A DNA stretch of 64,000 nucleotides from Stenotrophomonas sp. SY1. Its GTDB lineage: Bacteria > Pseudomonadota > Gammaproteobacteria > Xanthomonadales > Xanthomonadaceae. Both the position numbers and the translations under genes were made by a program. Positions within the stretch are counted from its first letter, which is position 1. Each line of letters opens with the position of its first letter. The notes under the pieces were generated by a model. It was not told the origin of the DNA and did no database searches. It worked only from the letters and a program-made list of their open reading frames with translations. Positions 60,941-64,000 of the stretch are shown here, piece by piece. Where the stretch lies: positions 744,001 through 808,000 of the forward strand of contig NZ_JAJOYR010000001.1 in assembly GCF_021202945.1 (NCBI RefSeq). Reading direction: 5' to 3'.

Positions 60941-62047
60941 ATGGCCGGAACATTGCTGGAACACCAGAAGCTGCTGCAAGCCGCACGGCGAGATTTCGCC
61001 GAAGGCGGCCCGCTGCCGCAGCACCTGCTGGCACCACCGTTGCAGCGCTCGTGGGAGCGCTTGCGGCGCAGCGGCATGCAGCCGCGCGAAGCGCCGTTAC
61101 CGCAACCCCGCCTCAACTGCGTGCCGCAGCTGGAGCACAACGACGACCGTCGTCTCGCACGTTGCGCGCAGTACGACATGGATCAGCTGTGGTCGGCATT
61201 CGGTGGTCGCCAATGGACGCTGTTCTGCGTCAATGCCGACGGCTTTATCGTGGCCCAGCGTGAGCACGGTTTGACCGATTCACCGCTGCTGCGGCCCATC
61301 CAGGTGGGGCGGCACCTGCGCGAGTCGCATCTGGGTACCACCGCGCCGACCTGCGCGCTTAGCGATGACGTGCCTACGCTGGTGCGTGGCAACGAGCATT
61401 ACCTGGACCACTTTTCGGCCATGTTCTGCCTGAGCGTGCCGCTGCATGGGCTGGAAGGTGAAGTGCTGGGTGCGCTGGATATCACCGGTACCGGCGCGCG
61501 CAGTGGGGAGCTGCTGCTGGACTACTTCCGCCAGGCGGCCTTGTCGGTCGAGAACCGGCTGATGCTGGAATGCCGGCCGTGCCACCTGCTGGGGTTGCAG
61601 CACGACGCGCGCTGGTTGAACACGCCGTTCCAGGGCTTGCTGGCGGTCAGCGAGGACGGCCGCATCCACGCCGCCAACCGTGTCGCGCGGCGGCTGCTGG
61701 GCTTGCCGCAGCGCGGGCCGTTACCCGGCTTGACCCTTGAGGGCGTTTTTGCCGGAGCCAACATCCATCAGCGGCGACGCCTGTTGCAGCCCGGGCCGGC
61801 GCGTCGCATCCGCCTGGCCGAAGACAGCGCCGTGCAGGTGCAGTACCTGCGCGCGCCGGTGCCGCGGCGCGGCAGCGTCTCCGTCCCGACGGCGGCGCGC
61901 GAAGCGGCCAAGGGTTCCTTGCGTGCGCAGGGCGTGCAGGCAGTGCGTGACGCGGTGGTCACCTGCAAGGGCAACGTCAGCGCTGCGGCACGCCGGCTCG
62001 GCATCTCGCGTACCACGCTGTACCGCAAGCTGCAGCAGGGCGATTGA
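60941..62047 (+). CDS. AcoR-like regulator lacking the AAA+ (sigma-54 contact) domain
   Basis: 368 residues. An N-terminal GAF sensing domain (about 60-200: FCVNADGFIVAQREHG, GRHLRESHLGTTAPTCAL, VPLHGLEGEVLGALDITG) is followed by a PAS-like segment (LLAVSEDGRIHAANRVARRLLG) and a C-terminal Fis-type HTH (CKGNVSAAARRLGISRTTLYRKLQ). The roughly 240-residue AAA+ domain with GAFTGA that AcoR-type activators use is absent, with only a short linker in its place. It therefore cannot remodel sigma-54 polymerase and may act as a simple activator or repressor. It follows the aryl-alcohol genes by 72 bases and likely controls them. AAGGAG precedes the ATG at 60941. Confidence 0.87.
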   Translation: MAGTLLEHQKLLQAARRDFAEGGPLPQHLLAPPLQRSWERLRRSGMQPREAPLPQPRLNCVPQLEHNDDRRLARCAQYDMDQLWSAFGGRQWTLFCVNADGFIVAQREHGLTDSPLLRPIQVGRHLRESHLGTTAPTCALSDDVPTLVRGNEHYLDHFSAMFCLSVPLHGLEGEVLGALDITGTGARSGELLLDYFRQAALSVENRLMLECRPCHLLGLQHDARWLNTPFQGLLAVSEDGRIHAANRVARRLLGLPQRGPLPGLTLEGVFAGANIHQRRRLLQPGPARRIRLAEDSAVQVQYLRAPVPRRGSVSVPTAAREAAKGSLRAQGVQAVRDAVVTCKGNVSAAARRLGISRTTLYRKLQQGD

Positions 62048-62065
62048 CCCTGCTGCGGCAGTGGA

Positions 62066-62551
62066 TCAGTCGCGGAAGTTGTCGAACTGCAGCGGCTGCT
62101 CGAACTCGTTCTTCTTCAGCAGCGCGATCACTTCCTGCAGGTCGTCGCGCTTCTTGCCGTTCACGCGCAGCTTGTCGCCGTTGATCTGGGTGTCGACCTT
62201 GATCTTGGCTTCCTTGATCTTGGCGGCGATCTGCTTGGCCAGCTTCTGCTCGATGCCCTGTTTGACCGTGACCTGCTGGCGCGCACCGCCCAGGTTGGTT
62301 TCGATGTCGCCAAATTCCATGCAGCGGAAATCGATGTTCCGCGCGGACAGGCGCAGGCGCAGGATGTCGGCCATCTGCTTGAGCTGGAAATCGGTCGGCG
62401 CGGTGAGCTTGATCAGCTTCTCGTCTTCCAGGTTGAACTTGGCATCCACGCCCTTGAAATCGAAGCGGGTGGCCAGCTCGCGGTTGGCCTGGTCGATGGC
62501 GTTGGCCAGCTCGTGCTTGTCAACTTCGGAAATGACGTCAAAGGAAGGCAT
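62066..62551 (-). CDS. YajQ family nucleotide-binding protein
   Basis: 161 residues. MPSFDVISEVDKHELANAID and FDFKGVDAKFNL begin the two-ferredoxin-fold YajQ family, which ends with LLKKNEFEQPLQFDNFRD. In Xanthomonas a YajQ protein binds c-di-GMP and works with a LysR regulator; in other bacteria it has been linked to RNA or nucleotide binding. The c-di-GMP role here is inferred from that relative. The ATG at 62551 has GGAG at about eight bases. It converges with the regulator gene. Confidence 0.95.
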   Translation of the reverse strand: MPSFDVISEVDKHELANAIDQANRELATRFDFKGVDAKFNLEDEKLIKLTAPTDFQLKQMADILRLRLSARNIDFRCMEFGDIETNLGGARQQVTVKQGIEQKLAKQIAAKIKEAKIKVDTQINGDKLRVNGKKRDDLQEVIALLKKNEFEQPLQFDNFRD

Positions 62552-62610
62552 GGGGGCTGCTCCAATCAGTGAAAACGGGCTCCATTCTAGGCGATTGGCG
62601 CCCCGCATCC

Positions 62611-62680
62611 TGTAGAGCGCAGCCACGCTGCGCTGGGGGCCTACCGGGTAATCCAGGCCGGGCAGGGCTCGGCGCTGCCA
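62611..62680. repeat. SMAG-like double hairpin
   Basis: TGTAGAGCGCAGCCACGCTGCGCTGG (shown by its halves GTAGAGCGCAGC and GCTGCGC) forms the first hairpin; a second, weaker palindrome follows to GGCGCTGCC. Same family as 43242-43310. Confidence 0.75.
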
Positions 62681-62699
62681 CTTGCCCAGCCAACGGGCT

Positions 62700-63818
62700 T
62701 CAAGGCCCCTTCCACTGCGCATGCAGGAAGTTGGAAACCGCAAAGCACGCCGGGGCGTCCTTGTTCGACAGGACGATCACCGTCTCCCCGGTATGCGGGT
62801 AATGGCGCACGTCGCTGCAGATCCCATCTGCGTTGCCGCCGTGGCCCCAGCGGTAGTCACGCTCGGGTACGTCCTTGCCGTAGCCGGTGGCGAAAAAGCC
62901 CAGGCCCATGAATTCGCGCTGGGTGGTCGTTGCCTGCGCGAACAAGGCCGGTGGCAGCAGTTTGCCCGCGTTCAATGCCTGTACGAAACGCAGCAGGTCG
63001 CGCGCGGTGCCAACTTCGCCCCCGGCAGCAAAGCCGCGAGAGGGCAGGGTCTGGCAGTTGCGTACACGCTTGCCGGCGACATCGACGTAAGCGGCGGCAA
63101 TGTCATCGGCCGGGTCGGTGCATTCCACGAAACCGGTGCTGGCCATCCCGGCAGGCTTCAACACATGCGCGTTGATGTAGCTCTCGAAATCCTCGCCCGA
63201 CAGCACCTCGACCATCCGCCCGAGCACGACGTAACCGTAGTTGCCGTACTTCTGCTGGGTGCCTGGCGTGAATTCGGGCTCGCGCCCTCCATGCAGCGCG
63301 ATCATGTCGGCCAGGGTGCGCAGCCGGGCCCGATCGGCCGCGTGTCCGGCACCGAACAGTTCGTCGATGTCACCCGCGCCTGCGGAATGGGTGAGCAACT
63401 GCTTCACCGTCACCGTGTCGGCGAAGCGGCGGTTGGGGTAGGCCTTGAGCACCTGACCGACTGTCGTATCCAGCGTCAGCTTGCCGGTGGCGATCTGCTG
63501 CAGTACCGCCACGCTGGTGAACATCTTGCCGGCCGAGGCAAGGTTGAAACGGTCGCCGGGGGATAGCGGCGCCTCGCCGTTCTCGTCGCGCAGGCCGTAG
63601 GCCTTCTCGAACACCACCGCATCGCCATTGGCCACCAGCACCGTGCCGGAGAACCTGCCAGCCGCTTCCAGCCCCAGCGCGAAGCCGTCCAGCTGCGCCA
63701 GCGCCAGTGGATCAGGCAGCGGGGCTGCCAGCAGGGGCAGTGGCAGCAAGGACAGCACCCCTCCAAGCAGCAAGTGCAGGCGACGTAGGATGGGCCGAAC
63801 GATTGCACTGCACTGCAT
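62700..63818 (-). CDS. Serine hydrolase, beta-lactamase/esterase family (class C-like)
   Basis: 372 residues. A signal peptide of about 33 residues (LHLLLGGVLSLLPLPLLAAP). The nucleophile Ser lies in NLASAGKMFT (SxxK), and YGNYGYVVLG carries the Y-x-N motif. The late W-G-H-G-G stretch (YRWGHGGNADG) takes the place of KTG. These are D-Ala-D-Ala peptidase/esterase type proteins; a true beta-lactamase is possible but not indicated. Probably periplasmic. The ATG at 63818 has GGGGA at good spacing, while the one at 63833 lacks a site. Confidence 0.9.
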   Translation of the reverse strand: MQCSAIVRPILRRLHLLLGGVLSLLPLPLLAAPLPDPLALAQLDGFALGLEAAGRFSGTVLVANGDAVVFEKAYGLRDENGEAPLSPGDRFNLASAGKMFTSVAVLQQIATGKLTLDTTVGQVLKAYPNRRFADTVTVKQLLTHSAGAGDIDELFGAGHAADRARLRTLADMIALHGGREPEFTPGTQQKYGNYGYVVLGRMVEVLSGEDFESYINAHVLKPAGMASTGFVECTDPADDIAAAYVDVAGKRVRNCQTLPSRGFAAGGEVGTARDLLRFVQALNAGKLLPPALFAQATTTQREFMGLGFFATGYGKDVPERDYRWGHGGNADGICSDVRHYPHTGETVIVLSNKDAPACFAVSNFLHAQWKGP

Positions 63819-63902
63819 GGCGGTCCCCGACATGATGTGGGCTGAACATATAGCCTGCCGTGGGGATATCGGCAATCGGCATGACAGCGGATAATCGGGC
63901 GC

Positions 63903-64000
63903 ATGTCCCCGACCAAATCCCCTGCGCGCGCCATCGTCTGGATGCTGGCGGCCGTCGCCTTCTTTTCGCTGATGGATGCCGGCATGAAGATGCTGTCAGC
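63903..64000 (+). CDS. EamA/DMT-family transporter, N-terminal part
   Basis: The first 32 codons of a gene that runs past the window end. After MSPTKSPARA a hydrophobic helix begins (IVWMLAAVAFFSLMDAGMKML), typical of the first helix of EamA-type drug/metabolite transporters. Assignment rests on this short piece. It is divergent from the serine hydrolase gene. Confidence 0.6.
   Translation, partial: MSPTKSPARAIVWMLAAVAFFSLMDAGMKMLS

Noticed and set aside
62700..63818. Antibiotic-resistance beta-lactamase
   Set aside because: SxxK and YxN are shared with esterases and peptidases, and KTG is replaced by HGG; resistance is not supported by sequence alone.

Overview
The window looks like chromosomal DNA of a Xanthomonadaceae bacterium, most likely Stenotrophomonas. 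The evidence is high GC, gene content typical of that family (DUF3247, DUF3297, DUF3016, Oar-like TonB receptors, M13 and M28 peptidases), and many intergenic hairpin repeats ending in GTAG that resemble the SMAG/REP family of S. maltophilia. I see no rRNA, tRNA, prophage, insertion sequence or CRISPR. The window opens inside a PQQ-dependent dehydrogenase gene and closes inside an EamA-type transporter gene.

Layout. 1-12.8 kb: metabolic and envelope genes (PQQ dehydrogenase end, CDGSH iron-sulfur protein, methyltransferase, SulP transporter, large acyl-CoA dehydrogenase, GH18 protein, lytic transglycosylase, and an unusual NHL-propeller/M23 peptidase fusion). 12.9-19.7 kb: two tandem paralogous Oar-like TonB-dependent receptors on the minus strand, each with its own terminator and AT-rich leader. 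20.1-23.8 kb: an ECF42 sigma-factor module (two divergent DGPF/YCII proteins, two VOC proteins, a DUF1428 protein and the sigma factor with a C-terminal TPR-like extension). It is preceded by TGTCGA-N17-CGTC, which fits the published ECF42 promoter. 23.8-32.6 kb: M28 peptidase, a secreted beta-propeller-like protein, GNAT, a LytS/LytTR two-component pair followed by a small exported protein, a membrane protein and an MpaB-like oxygenase. 32.9-42.1 kb: M13 metallopeptidase, a membrane EAL phosphodiesterase with degenerate GGDEF, a LysR regulator divergent from a DODA-type dioxygenase, and a CPA1 antiporter. 42.3-47.8 kb: small conserved proteins, the flagellar stator genes motB/motA, msrB and a small exported protein. 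48.0-51.0 kb: an Lrp-type regulator divergent from dadA-alr (D/L-alanine catabolism), with a palindromic candidate operator between them. 51.2-57.0 kb: DUF3016, a soluble hybrid histidine kinase, DUF3247, and an overlapping rsmC-rsuA-HAD operon. 57.5-64 kb: DUF1415, an aryl-aldehyde/aryl-alcohol dehydrogenase pair with an AcoR-like regulator that lacks the AAA+ domain, YajQ, a beta-lactamase-fold serine hydrolase and the start of a DMT transporter.

Themes. Cyclic-di-GMP and motility genes (EAL protein, YajQ, motAB) share the window. At least four classes of structured intergenic repeat occur, nearly all between genes: GTAG-type REP doublets of about 120-130 bp with related loops, SMAG-like double hairpins, inverted repeats with long (42-bp, perfect in one copy) arms, and short CTTCTCCCGC hairpins.
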